Part shown: positions 1-8,735 of the stretch, in pieces | How the letters are laid out: each line of letters starts with the position of its first letter | Position numbering within the stretch: position 1 is the stretch's first letter | Source of the DNA: Ardenticatenaceae bacterium | GTDB lineage: Bacteria; Chloroflexota; Anaerolineae; Promineifilales; Promineifilaceae | Assembly (NCBI GenBank): GCA_020634245.1 | Contig: JACKCC010000015.1 | Coordinates: 1-64,000 of the forward strand | DNA: 64,000 bases | Direction: 5' to 3' | Translations under genes and position numbers: made by a program | Notes under the pieces: generated by a model | What the model was told of the DNA's origin: nothing | Databases searched by the model: none | What the model saw: only the letters and a program-made list of their open reading frames with translations

Positions 1-218
1 CGGACGTGAATGCCGTAGTTGTGGTTATCGGCGCGGGTGTTGACCATACCGATACGGCCAGGGGCGACGGCAAAGACTTTGCTGCCGGTGGGAGCCATAA
101 TGTCCAGCCCTTCGTGGCCGGGCAAACCAAATTGGGCGTAGTTTTGCGGATTAGCGCCAAAATATTGGTTGATGCTGCGGAATTCTGTGGGCCAGGCCTC
201 GAATTTGAAATTGCTCAT
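1..218 (-). CDS. M23-family peptidase-like protein (C-terminus off the window)
   Basis: Only the first 72 residues are visible; the gene runs off the left edge. The start codon is the ATG at 216-218, with a GGAGGT ribosome site six bases upstream. The visible protein contains HEGLDIMAPTGSKVFAV, the H-x-G-x-D plus 'aPTGskV.A' pattern that begins the LytM/M23 metallopeptidase domain, where the His and Asp bind zinc. M23 enzymes cut peptidoglycan cross-links or act as divisome activators. No signal peptide is seen, so the protein may be cytosolic or carry other domains beyond the edge. It lies about 110 bases downstream of a DUF3048 lipoprotein on the same strand. The family call is fairly secure; the activity cannot be judged from a fragment. 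Confidence 0.7.
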   Translation of the reverse strand, partial: MSNFKFEAWPTEFRSINQYFGANPQNYAQFGLPGHEGLDIMAPTGSKVFAVAPGRIGMVNTRADNHNYGIHV

Positions 219-236
219 GGGAACCTCCGATTTTTG

Positions 237-269
237 GGTGTCAGGTGTCACGTTTCAAGTGTCAAGGGG
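237..269. repeat. Short-period spacer repeat (gtgtcaag type)
   Basis: The spacer between the M23 and DUF3048 genes consists of degenerate tandem units of 7-9 bases built on GTGTCA/AAGTGTCAA. The same word family recurs in the spacers near 15.3 kb and 32.5 kb. Confidence 0.5.
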
Positions 270-331
270 TTTGACAGGTTTTTAACGGAATTGCTTACAT
301 GATACATGACAGTTGGGACATAACACAAGTA

Positions 332-1543
332 TTATTGTGAAACTGTTAAGTTCTCGAAACCAAGGGGGACGAGTTGGATGAAGCTGTTGCCGATGGCCAG
401 GGGCAGGATGTTGCCGTCCAGGTCGGTGAAGGTGAGCATATCGTGGGGATCGTCGCGATGCCAACGGCCGTCAATCCGCACCCCATCCCGGAATATTGAA
501 ACTGGCCCCTCGCCCCAAATTTGAATCTGGATGGAGTAGTGGCCGCTGCCGACGTTGTCTTCCAGGATGTCGGTGTTTTCGTGGTGGGTGGCCAGGACGA
601 TGATGTTTTTGAAGCTGAGCTGCTGGCCGGTGTTGGCATCGAGATGAGCTACGCCGTCGGTCCAGCGGGTGTAACGGCCGTCACCCGCCCCATAAGCCCA
701 GGTCACATACGTCCCGTCATAGCCAATCTCAATTTGAGTGGCTGGTTGGCCGGGATTGAGCGGCTCCTGGCTGAAAGCCATGCCGTTTTGGAATTGGGGC
801 GGCGTGTTTTGACCGCGCTGGTCGAGGATGTAGCGCAAATTATAGGTGCTGGTGAACAGCGTGTGTTCAAACGCCTTGTTGGAGTCTTCGACGCGGAAAA
901 AGCCGCCGTGGCCAAAGTCGGGCGAGATGATGCGGTCAAAGAATTCGCTGTCGCGGAGCATGAGCCGCACCGGGCCGGAGGAGCCGGAGTAGGCGAAGGC
1001 GGCGTCGTACATTTTGGGGATTTCCAGGTCGATGATGCGGCCGCTGCGGATGGAACCGACGGGATCGGCATCGTGGCTGTAGAATACGGCCGTAAACCGG
1101 GTCAATCCACCCTCGGCGTAATGTTCAAAGACCAGATCGGCGCTGTTCAGGCCGGACTGGGGGCGGACGATAGCCGGGGCGTTGGAGATTTTGATGGCTA
1201 ACGGCCGTCGCGCCAGCACCGACGGGTCAACTGTTTCGCCGGTGAGGGGATTAACATTTTCCGGGAAGTTGGTGGGGCCGATGATGCCTTCAGGTAGGGG
1301 AACGGCCGTTGGTGTTGGCGGCGTGTCCGTTGGTTGTGTTTCTGCGGTCTGGTTAACGACGACCGGAGGTGGAGCTAGAGTCGGGGTAGGGGGCGAGGTT
1401 GGTACGGCAGCGGTGGTAGTGGTGGGAACGGCCGTGACGACCACAGGGACAACATTAGAAGAGTGATCTGGCTGGCAGCCGACTACCACCAACATGAAAA
1501 CCAATACGAAAAACAGAACCAATCTAAGCCGGATTTTAGGCAT
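332..1543 (-). CDS. DUF3048 (YerB-like) lipoprotein
   Basis: This 403-residue protein has a lipoprotein signal: a charged start, a hydrophobic stretch and a lipobox ending VVVGC at residue 23. A Thr/Pro-rich linker follows (about residues 30-85), then a DUF3048 domain to the C-terminus. Recognisable pieces are RRPLAIKISN, RPQSGLNSADLVFEHY and VGSIRSGR, typical of the YerB family. Function of the family is poorly known; it is an extracytoplasmic lipid-anchored domain. The ATG has a strong AAAGGAGG site. An M23-type gene follows on the same strand, which fits a cell-envelope role. A TATAAT-like box lies near 1574-1579 on the minus strand but without a convincing -35. Confidence 0.85.
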   Translation of the reverse strand: MPKIRLRLVLFFVLVFMLVVVGCQPDHSSNVVPVVVTAVPTTTTAAVPTSPPTPTLAPPPVVVNQTAETQPTDTPPTPTAVPLPEGIIGPTNFPENVNPLTGETVDPSVLARRPLAIKISNAPAIVRPQSGLNSADLVFEHYAEGGLTRFTAVFYSHDADPVGSIRSGRIIDLEIPKMYDAAFAYSGSSGPVRLMLRDSEFFDRIISPDFGHGGFFRVEDSNKAFEHTLFTSTYNLRYILDQRGQNTPPQFQNGMAFSQEPLNPGQPATQIEIGYDGTYVTWAYGAGDGRYTRWTDGVAHLDANTGQQLSFKNIIVLATHHENTDILEDNVGSGHYSIQIQIWGEGPVSIFRDGVRIDGRWHRDDPHDMLTFTDLDGNILPLAIGNSFIQLVPLGFENLTVSQ

Positions 1544-1624
1544 AAAGGCCTCCTTTGCTAGTCATCAATTGGTATTATACTGGGGTGATTTGAAGCAGGC
1601 ATGCTATATCATGCCCGGAATGAG

Positions 1625-2416
1625 CTAACGTACGCGACGCTGCCAATAATCTTTGGGGGCCAGTTCGGTTACATTGTCATCGGCATGAATGAAGTCCAGT
1701 AATAGCCGGTTGAATTTAGCCTTTTCTTGCAGCATGGGGAAGTGGCTGCAATCGTTTAATGAGACAAAGAACCGATTTTTGTCGGGATTTTGCAGTTGGT
1801 CGTAATGATTGGGCGGCATCTGCACTACCTGATCCTGGCCGCCGTGAACCAGCAAGACCGGGCGGGGACAATTGGCTAATTCGGCCAAAAAGTCAATACG
1901 AGCCAACTCTGATGCCAACAGATTCATCGCTTGCTGGTCTGTTTTGCGAATTTCTGAATCAATTTCTGAGAAACTGTTTGATTTGCCCATGACTTTATTG
2001 GTGAATACATCTGGCGCGGTGTTGGCTAACCGGGCATTGATAAAATCACCTTGCAAGGGCAGGGAGACGGCAACCAGTTTGGCGACCATGTCGGGGTTTT
2101 TCTGAGTATAGCGCAGGGCAACGGCCGCACCCAGTGAATGACCAACCAGCGTGAGGGGCTGAACCACACCCATTTTGTCGATAAACTGGTCGATCATAGA
2201 CACGTAGGATGATAAATTGTAAAGTTCGGATGATTTGCTGGAATCGCCGAATCCCCACAAATCAATGGCGAATGAACGCTGCCCGGCCGAAAGTGCCTGC
2301 ATAGATGGCCACCAATAACGCCATGAGCCTAGCCAGCCATGCACAAACAGCAAAGGCTGACCGCGACCTAAGGCCTCGTAATGAATCAGTTGGTTATTGA
2401 CGGTGGCGATACTCAT
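1625..2416 (-). CDS. Alpha/beta hydrolase (second of two paralogues in the cluster)
   Basis: A 263-residue alpha/beta-hydrolase fold protein. HGWLGSWRYW forms the oxyanion region (about residue 26), GHSLGAA (about residue 92) carries the nucleophile Ser, HGGQDQV the acid Asp, and CSHFPM the catalytic His, so the triad is complete. No signal peptide is present. It resembles the hydrolase at 10681-11505 (shared pattern 'hYE..GRGQP....HGW..SW..W' and DxWGFGDS), so the two look like an ancient duplication bracketing the cluster. It starts 34 bases downstream of the single-receiver protein. The substrate is unknown; an ester, lactone or acyl-thioester is likely. Confidence 0.85.
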   Translation of the reverse strand: MSIATVNNQLIHYEALGRGQPLLFVHGWLGSWRYWWPSMQALSAGQRSFAIDLWGFGDSSKSSELYNLSSYVSMIDQFIDKMGVVQPLTLVGHSLGAAVALRYTQKNPDMVAKLVAVSLPLQGDFINARLANTAPDVFTNKVMGKSNSFSEIDSEIRKTDQQAMNLLASELARIDFLAELANCPRPVLLVHGGQDQVVQMPPNHYDQLQNPDKNRFFVSLNDCSHFPMLQEKAKFNRLLLDFIHADDNVTELAPKDYWQRRVR

Positions 2417-2450
2417 AACTGATTATCCGAGCATACAAAAAATCCTGACT

Positions 2451-2825
2451 TTAATCCTTGTTCAAAATCGAGCTAACCGTATTTATCAAGTCATCCGGCG
2501 CAAATGGTTTTAGAATGTACTGTTCAGCACCCAGGTCAAGACCGGTTTGAACCTCACCTTCTTGCCCTTTAGCGGAGAGGAAGATAACGGGAATGTTTTT
2601 GGTGAGTTCCGTCTCTTTAAGGCGTCGGCAGGCTTCATAACCGGTCATATGGGGCATGCGGACGTCCATTAAAATTAGATCGAATTTTCCACCATTGTCT
2701 TTGGCTGCCTGAACAGCGGCAGCCCCATTTTCGACGCTGGTAACGTCGAAACCGCTGAATTGTAAGGTTAAAACAATGAGTTCGCGGATGTCGTGGTCGT
2801 CTTCGGCGACAAGAATTTTGTGCAT
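2451..2825 (-). CDS. Single-domain response regulator (CheY-like receiver)
   Basis: This 124-residue protein is a stand-alone receiver domain. It has the acidic pair near the start (AEDD), the phospho-acceptor Asp in LILMDVRMPHMTG, a Ser in the T/S position and the conserved Lys in LSAKGQ. There is no output domain, so it must signal by protein contact or pass phosphate on. The gene starts 15 bases after the stop of the large histidine kinase on the same strand, so the kinase is the probable phosphodonor. Confidence 0.92.
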   Translation of the reverse strand: MHKILVAEDDHDIRELIVLTLQFSGFDVTSVENGAAAVQAAKDNGGKFDLILMDVRMPHMTGYEACRRLKETELTKNIPVIFLSAKGQEGEVQTGLDLGAEQYILKPFAPDDLINTVSSILNKD

Positions 2826-2840
2826 TGTGTATCCTCAGGC

Positions 2841-5800
2841 TCAGGCAGGATCGCTGTCTTGAATGACAATGGGCAAAGTAAATGAAAAGGTACTACCTTT
2901 GCCTAACTCGCTTTCTACATTTAGTCGGCCGCCATGCATCTGGATGAGACTGCGCACGATGGCCAGGCCCAGACCGGTGCCGGGTACGCTTTGTACTTCG
3001 CTGTCTTCGGAACGGAAGAAACGTTCGAAGATTTTGTGTAAATTTTTCTTGGAGATGCCGATTCCGGTGTCGGCAACACTGACGTTAACGAAGCTGCCAT
3101 CAGGCCAGGCGCTGACGGTAATCTCGCCGTCTTCGGGTGTGTAGTTGAAGGCATTGTCCAGCAGGTTGGTTAGAATCTGAGTCAGCTTGGCCTGGTCGGC
3201 TTGAACCAACGGCAGGGAAGGCGCCATCTTGGTTTTGATGGCCAGTTTTTTCTTCTGGTTTTGGATACGGCCGTGTAAATGCCCTTCCAATACCTCATTT
3301 ACAACTTGGGCAACGTCTAACGGCCGTAAATCCAGCACCGTCTTATTCGTTTCAATGCGCGAAATATCCAGCAAATCATTGACCAGCATATGCAGCCGGT
3401 CGGCGTTATTTTTGATAACTTGCAGATAACGCTGCTGGGCGTCGCTCATGCTGCCAGTAGCGCCCATCAACATCAGGTCAGCGTAACCCTTGATGGAGGT
3501 CATCGGCGTCCGTAACTCGTGGGATACGGTGGAGACAAACTCGCTCTTGAGGTTGTCCACTTCTACTTCCTTGGTGATGTCACGGAAGATGGAAACCGTG
3601 CCGAAATATTGGCTGCCGGCCAGCACAGGTGACAAATGAACGCTGACAACTTTGTCTTCAATGGTCAGTTGATCGGCCAGATAGGTCCATTGTTTGAGCC
3701 GGTCGGAATTGGTGGCCCAATCCTGAATGGTGCGGATCCAGGTGTCACCGGCGTGGCTGTACAATCCCAACAGTTCGTTGATAGATTTACCCTGCAATTG
3801 GTCGCGGGGAATATCCAAAATGGAACTGGCGGGCAAATTGGCCAGGATGATACGGCCGTTTTCATCCGCTACCAGCACGCCATCAGCAATACTTTCCAGG
3901 ATGGCCTGGTTTTTGGCGGCTTCAATTTGTTCGGCGCGGAGCATGCTGCCCAGCCGTTCCGCTTGTTCACGGATTAAATCGTACAAATTGGCGTTGTTGA
4001 TAGCGTTGGCTACCTGAATTGCGGCTGCTTCTACCAGGTCGAGCTGCTGCATGGTGAATGCGGCCGTTTCCGTGTGGAAGAGCATCATCACGCCAATGAC
4101 TTCTTCATTGGTTATGAGCGGCACGCCAAGGACCGAACGGTAGGAACGGCTGTTGGGCAGATCAATCCAGCGCGGGTCTTCTAGCGTGTCATGGACAATA
4201 ACGGCCGAGCGATTATGAATCATCCAGCCAGCCAACCCTTGATTCTGTTTGATGCCGCTGGGTACTTCTTGGGGGAGTGACGGCCGTTCCAAACCCAACG
4301 CCGCACGGAACACCAAGTCCTCCGTTTCCTGGTCAATCAACATGATCACGCCCTGGGTGGCGTTTACAACTTCATTGACCAGACTCAGTGCCTGCGTTAA
4401 CACCCGATCCTGGTCCAGACTGGTTGCCAAATCGGAAGAAATGCGCAGCAGCATTTTTACCCGATTACTTTCTTCATTCAAAGCCTGGGTGCGTTCGGCA
4501 ACGCGTAAATCAAGTTCTTCATTAAAATGGCGCAGCTCTTCAAATAATTTGGCATTTTGCAGTGCAATGGCCACCTGAATACTAAAAGTGGTAGCCTGGG
4601 TAATATCCTTGTCGCTGAATCGGTCAGGATCATTTTTGTCAACCAGGACCATTACACCAATTGTTTCGCCGTCCCGTTCCAACGGCATGCCAAGTACGGC
4701 TTGAATGGTCTCCTTTCTGGGCAGCCGCAAATGGACTTGATGATTGCCGGCTACATTGTTGATGTAAACAGCCTGACCTTCATGGAAAACCCGATTGACG
4801 AACGCTTTATTGTCCGTTATGGGAACGATTGAGGCCGGGAATAAATGTTTTTCCTGCCCGCTGGCCGTGTTACCGACGAATTGGTTGCCTTCACGCTGCC
4901 ACAAATAGGCACCATCCACTCCAAAAATCCGCAAACTTTCTTCACATATCAAGCCCAACAAGGTTGATTGGTCGAGTGTGTAGTTGATGGCCAGGCTGAC
5001 GCGACCCAGTGCATTGTAAAAACGTTCTCGTTCGTAGGTGTCTTCGAACAGGAGGGCCGATTCCAGTACTGTGTTGGCCTGGTTGGATAACGCGGTTAAT
5101 AATTGTAAATCTTGTGCGCTATAAACTTTTTCGGTGTTTCGATTAACGATGACAATTACGCCAAAAATATCTTCGGACAAAATGATTGGCAAGATGATGC
5201 TGGTAAAGGTTTCGTCAGCCTTGATCCACGGGGGCATTGGCTGCAAGCTGTGTTCATTCGTGGCTGGCGCAATGAGTGGTTTTTGTTGGGCGATTACTAA
5301 AGAAACAGGGCTGTTGTGATCCAGGCTGATTTTGGTTCCCTGGGGCCAGGTTGGGCGCTGATCGCCGTTGAATCTTTTGAGATGGGCGTAATCTTCCAGC
5401 ACAATTAATTGTCTGGCGGCGCTGTGCCATTGGTAGATGGTGTAGCCATCGGCGTCTACGGCTTTGCGCACGTGCTTGCCCATCAAAGAGATGACTGTGT
5501 TTTTATCCAGTGTGCCCGATATGGCGCGATTGGCCTCAAATAAAGTTTGAAATTCATGGCTGCGGGCGAGGGTTTGTTGGACTAATAGGCCGTTTTCGAT
5601 GACCGATGCCCCAAATTGGGCGTAAAGTTCGATGATTTGTAAGGTTCGTGGACCGGGGCGACGGCCGTCAATGGGTTGGTCCAGGCCAATCATGCCAATA
5701 ATTTGCTGCTGCTGGTCGTAAAGCGGGACGAAGAGCAAATCTTTGGGATGCCAGGCGTTTTCATGGGTGCTGGTGGCTGTAAGATCAGGCAGCACTTCGC

Positions 5801-6452
5801 CCATGATTTCCTGAATCCATTCGTTATCGCCGGGAATGAAGTAGCAGTTACCACGGCGGAAGCGTTCGAAATTGGGGGTGGCGAATAGTTTGCGCCAGGC
5901 TGCCGGCGGAAGCATATTGTCTTGCAGGAATCGTTTTTCTTCGGCAGTAAACCCGGCCATGATGAGCCTGGTGGGCTGAAAGTTTTTGTCGCGCAAGGAG
6001 AGGACGATGCGGTTCCAGCCGGTGGCTTGTAGACCATCAACGATGAGTTGTAGTTTTTTGTCGAAGTCGGGTTCTTTGTTGATGCGGGTGAGGGCGGTGA
6101 GATGGTCAACGGCCGTTCCCTGGTGCGTCGAGGCTGCGGGACTGATTAGAAGCTGGATAAGCGGCGGATCGTAGTCGCCGGGAATTGACTTGGCCTGGAT
6201 GTCAACGACACGGCCGTTACCCACCTGCAAGCGTACTTTGGCTGGCGGCGTGAGCAGCGTATGCCACGTGTCGTAAGGGGCCACAACCTGGTAAATCTCA
6301 GCCAGCGAAGAGGTAGAACTGCCTAAATCCAGGAGCGAACGGGCGGCAGGGTTGGAGTATTGAACCGCGCCATCATTCGTCAGGATAATGACACCTTCAT
6401 TGAGATGATCCAGAAAGGTCCAGGTTATAGCCGGGGTCAATTCCTGTTCCAT
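2841..6452 (-). CDS. Multi-domain sensor histidine kinase (PAS, four GAF, PAS, HisKA, HATPase)
   Basis: A 1203-residue cytosolic-looking hybrid sensor. Approximate domains: PAS-like (10-105), GAF (125-290), GAF (300-475), GAF (485-640), a short coiled coil (635-670), GAF (675-825), PAS (850-965), HisKA (968-1035) and HATPase_c (1080-1195). The phospho-acceptor His is in VSTVSHELRTPMTS, the N box is LLDNAFNYTPEDG, the G1 box DTGIGIS and the G2 box GTGLGLAI, so the kinase core looks intact. No membrane segment is obvious, so the signal is probably internal (small molecule, redox or gas). It is flanked on the same strand by two receiver proteins, its likely partners. Confidence 0.93.
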   Translation of the reverse strand: MEQELTPAITWTFLDHLNEGVIILTNDGAVQYSNPAARSLLDLGSSTSSLAEIYQVVAPYDTWHTLLTPPAKVRLQVGNGRVVDIQAKSIPGDYDPPLIQLLISPAASTHQGTAVDHLTALTRINKEPDFDKKLQLIVDGLQATGWNRIVLSLRDKNFQPTRLIMAGFTAEEKRFLQDNMLPPAAWRKLFATPNFERFRRGNCYFIPGDNEWIQEIMGEVLPDLTATSTHENAWHPKDLLFVPLYDQQQQIIGMIGLDQPIDGRRPGPRTLQIIELYAQFGASVIENGLLVQQTLARSHEFQTLFEANRAISGTLDKNTVISLMGKHVRKAVDADGYTIYQWHSAARQLIVLEDYAHLKRFNGDQRPTWPQGTKISLDHNSPVSLVIAQQKPLIAPATNEHSLQPMPPWIKADETFTSIILPIILSEDIFGVIVIVNRNTEKVYSAQDLQLLTALSNQANTVLESALLFEDTYERERFYNALGRVSLAINYTLDQSTLLGLICEESLRIFGVDGAYLWQREGNQFVGNTASGQEKHLFPASIVPITDNKAFVNRVFHEGQAVYINNVAGNHQVHLRLPRKETIQAVLGMPLERDGETIGVMVLVDKNDPDRFSDKDITQATTFSIQVAIALQNAKLFEELRHFNEELDLRVAERTQALNEESNRVKMLLRISSDLATSLDQDRVLTQALSLVNEVVNATQGVIMLIDQETEDLVFRAALGLERPSLPQEVPSGIKQNQGLAGWMIHNRSAVIVHDTLEDPRWIDLPNSRSYRSVLGVPLITNEEVIGVMMLFHTETAAFTMQQLDLVEAAAIQVANAINNANLYDLIREQAERLGSMLRAEQIEAAKNQAILESIADGVLVADENGRIILANLPASSILDIPRDQLQGKSINELLGLYSHAGDTWIRTIQDWATNSDRLKQWTYLADQLTIEDKVVSVHLSPVLAGSQYFGTVSIFRDITKEVEVDNLKSEFVSTVSHELRTPMTSIKGYADLMLMGATGSMSDAQQRYLQVIKNNADRLHMLVNDLLDISRIETNKTVLDLRPLDVAQVVNEVLEGHLHGRIQNQKKKLAIKTKMAPSLPLVQADQAKLTQILTNLLDNAFNYTPEDGEITVSAWPDGSFVNVSVADTGIGISKKNLHKIFERFFRSEDSEVQSVPGTGLGLAIVRSLIQMHGGRLNVESELGKGSTFSFTLPIVIQDSDPA

Positions 6453-6584
6453 GTGATTAAATCGATGTTTCGTAGAAACGGCGAGGCTGGGATACTAAGA
6501 GAATGGAGTGAGTAACGGCCGTTTCCTTAAGCGCAAACATTAAAAAATTACCAATCCAATACAAATCCCTGCGCCAAACACCAG

Positions 6585-6626
6585 TACAAAAAATAAAATC
6601 AAAACTTGGCGGTTTCATAAACCGTC
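6585..6626 (-). terminator. Probable rho-independent terminator after the GGDEF-like regulator
   Basis: Read on the minus strand, GACGGTTT-ATG-AAACCGCC forms an 8-bp stem (one G-T pair) followed by a T-rich tract. It sits in the 177-base gap before the histidine kinase gene, so the kinase may have its own promoter or be read through at lower level. Confidence 0.5.
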
Positions 6627-6629
6627 AAA

Positions 6630-7511
6630 TTATTTACCCTGATCCATACGGCGATACTCTGCTGCCATTTCCGTAATTTCGCGAATATCGGAAAAACGCT
6701 GTGTCTTCCCGGAAACCGTGCCAATTGAAAGCCGCATAAGCGGAGCCAGCGAACCATCGGGCATGGAAATACCACCCTGTTCCCGGTCCATAAAATTGTA
6801 ATGAGCCAAAATACCCTCATCAAACTTTTCGCGCAGCGCCCCTTCAATGGCGGCCACATCATCGGATACCGTAATCAAGACCAACGTTTCATTGCTAGCA
6901 TGGCCAATAAAATCATCCAGTGTGCCCATGCCGTCCACAACCTCATTCAAAAGCATGGCTGTAAAGCGCATCACCTCATCACCGGCGACAAAGCCATAAG
7001 CATCGGTGAATGGGTTGAGGTGGTCTACGCCGACTAACAGCAGAGTCCAGTTGGTTTCCCGCATAATGCTGCGCAGTTGGTCCTCAATGAGGCGAGCGCT
7101 GGGCAAGCCGGTACGTGGGTCCGTCATGTTTAAGCGTTGGTGGGTGCGAATAGCTGTGCCTACCCGGAGTTTTAACTCTTCAATATCGAACGGTTTAGTG
7201 ATGTAGTCATCTGCGCCCAATTCCAGACCGGCAATTTTGTCACTCCGCTCATCTTTTTGGGTGAGGAATATGATGGGGATGTGGCTGGTTCGCGTTGTTG
7301 TTCTCATTGATTTGCATACGGCATACCCATCCATATCGGGCAGCATAATGTCCAGCACAACGAGATCAGGCAGGCTTTTGCGGCATTGTTCAAGCGCGTC
7401 ATTGCCTCGTGCAGCCACATCTACCTGGTACCCCTGACCGGAGAAGAAGATGCGCAGCATATTCGAGATATCGAAATCGTCTTCGACTATAAGAATTTTG
7501 CCATTGTTCAT
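6630..7511 (-). CDS. Response regulator with a degenerate GGDEF domain
   Basis: A 293-residue protein. Residues 1-125 form a complete receiver domain (phospho-Asp in LVVLDIMLPDMDG, Lys in LTQKDE). From about residue 130 a GGDEF-type fold begins at DPRTGLPSARLIEDQL. The signature loop that should read GGDEF is ASNET within HASNETLVLI, so the metal and GTP-binding residues are lost and no diguanylate cyclase activity is expected. Such domains usually act as binding or dimer modules. The gene lies 18 bases downstream of the acyl-reductase-like gene and upstream of the histidine kinase, so it is a likely kinase target inside this cluster. Confidence 0.88.
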   Translation of the reverse strand: MNNGKILIVEDDFDISNMLRIFFSGQGYQVDVAARGNDALEQCRKSLPDLVVLDIMLPDMDGYAVCKSMRTTTRTSHIPIIFLTQKDERSDKIAGLELGADDYITKPFDIEELKLRVGTAIRTHQRLNMTDPRTGLPSARLIEDQLRSIMRETNWTLLLVGVDHLNPFTDAYGFVAGDEVMRFTAMLLNEVVDGMGTLDDFIGHASNETLVLITVSDDVAAIEGALREKFDEGILAHYNFMDREQGGISMPDGSLAPLMRLSIGTVSGKTQRFSDIREITEMAAEYRRMDQGK

Positions 7512-7529
7512 AGGCTGTTCCTTACAAAA

Positions 7530-8672
7530 TTACAGTGGTACTGGACCTACAACTGTCTGACCATCTGCCTCTAATTGGGTTTTGTCTACCAATCGGTTGT
7601 TTTGACCGATGGATTTGATTCTGTTGATTTCTTTGTCTGTTATGGCTCGCTCAAAACTTCGAAAACCGCTGAGTTTGAAGCCGTGCTTGTCAGCGATTTT
7701 ATCAATTGTTAGCACTTGCGACAATTTTATATCTTTGCCCAGCGTGAATGATTCATATTTTTGTTCCAGGGTTAAAGCTATTGTTTCGGCCATGCAGGCG
7801 TAGGCCATTTGGGGTGGGAACCCGAAGTCAAAGCCAAAATTGACCGGGCCGGGAACTTTAACCATCCCGCCTTCGATAACTAAAACATCAGGGCGTTTGT
7901 CGGCTACCTGGCGCGAAATATCCCGCGGGCGGGCTACGTCGCACACGACTGCGCCTTGACGCAGGTGCTGTGGTTCAATGATGGTATCCAGAGCGCTGGT
8001 GACGGTGATAATGAGATGGGCTTCCTGGATGGTTTGAATGTTGTCGGAAATGGTTACGTGCCGGCAGCCGGCGCTGCGGACTTTATCGGCAACCTGATTA
8101 AGTTTGTCGTGGCGGCGGCCAATTAAAAGCATTTTGCGGGCGTCGGGAGCCAGCATTTCGGCGCTGACGGAACCGATGGCGCCGGTTGCGCCGATGACGG
8201 CTATGGTTGCCTGATTGAGGGGGATGTTCATGACCTGGGCCGCTTTGTGAATGGCTTTTACGGCGATGGCGATGGTGTAGCTGTCGCCTGTGGTGACAGG
8301 AATATCCAGATTTTGGGCAATGGTGATGCCGCCATCACCAACGACAGAGGTGAAGGCGCCCAGTCCCAGGATTTTGGCTCCCAGCTTTTCGGCGTAACGG
8401 CCGGTTTGGATGACTTTACGGTAGACAACTTGGGGAGGTAAGGACATCATGCGGGTTGGGGTGAGGGGGCAGGCGATAAACCAGCCCTGGGCGGTACGGC
8501 CGTTACTCTGTGATTGTATGCCGGTAATTTCAGAAATATAAACAGGCGGGAAAAACAACGATAAAAAATCAATCAGCCAAACCGGCAACTTCCCAAGCAG
8601 GGGATATTTTCGGCTGACATCGCGTTGGGGGTCGATAGGATGAATAATAAATGCGAACGAATCAGACATCAT
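7530..8672 (-). CDS. Acyl-ACP reductase-like NAD(P)H oxidoreductase (AAR family)
   Basis: This 380-residue protein has the layout of the cyanobacterial long-chain acyl-ACP reductase: an N-terminal substrate half with ILGLGAFTSVVGDGG, a Rossmann nucleotide motif VIGATGAIGS (about residue 158), an IEGGMVKVPG segment, and a C-terminal YACMAETIALTLE. From memory, the cyanobacterial enzyme has LGGFTSI, GATGDIGSA, a GG(V) segment and FACFAEAM, whose Cys forms the acyl-thioester; that Cys is kept here. The expected reaction is fatty acyl-ACP or acyl-CoA to fatty aldehyde. No aldehyde-deformylating oxygenase is in the window. It is longer at the C-terminus than the cyanobacterial enzyme. A distant shikimate-dehydrogenase-like role cannot be excluded. 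Confidence 0.72.
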   Translation of the reverse strand: MMSDSFAFIIHPIDPQRDVSRKYPLLGKLPVWLIDFLSLFFPPVYISEITGIQSQSNGRTAQGWFIACPLTPTRMMSLPPQVVYRKVIQTGRYAEKLGAKILGLGAFTSVVGDGGITIAQNLDIPVTTGDSYTIAIAVKAIHKAAQVMNIPLNQATIAVIGATGAIGSVSAEMLAPDARKMLLIGRRHDKLNQVADKVRSAGCRHVTISDNIQTIQEAHLIITVTSALDTIIEPQHLRQGAVVCDVARPRDISRQVADKRPDVLVIEGGMVKVPGPVNFGFDFGFPPQMAYACMAETIALTLEQKYESFTLGKDIKLSQVLTIDKIADKHGFKLSGFRSFERAITDKEINRIKSIGQNNRLVDKTQLEADGQTVVGPVPL

Positions 8673-8735
8673 AAATATGAGTTTAACTTACTGGGTGGTA
8701 TCAGCAATAGCAAATCTGTCCTTTGTTTACGGCCG

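Noticed and set aside
521..1201. 226-codon plus-strand frame opposite DUF3048
   Set aside because: No ribosome site or domain; the minus-strand protein has a lipobox and clear family blocks.
7530..8672. Shikimate 5-dehydrogenase or glutamyl-tRNA reductase
   Set aside because: Only the Rossmann half is shared; the N-terminal LGAFTSVV block and the C-terminal YACMAET with Cys fit acyl-ACP reductase better.
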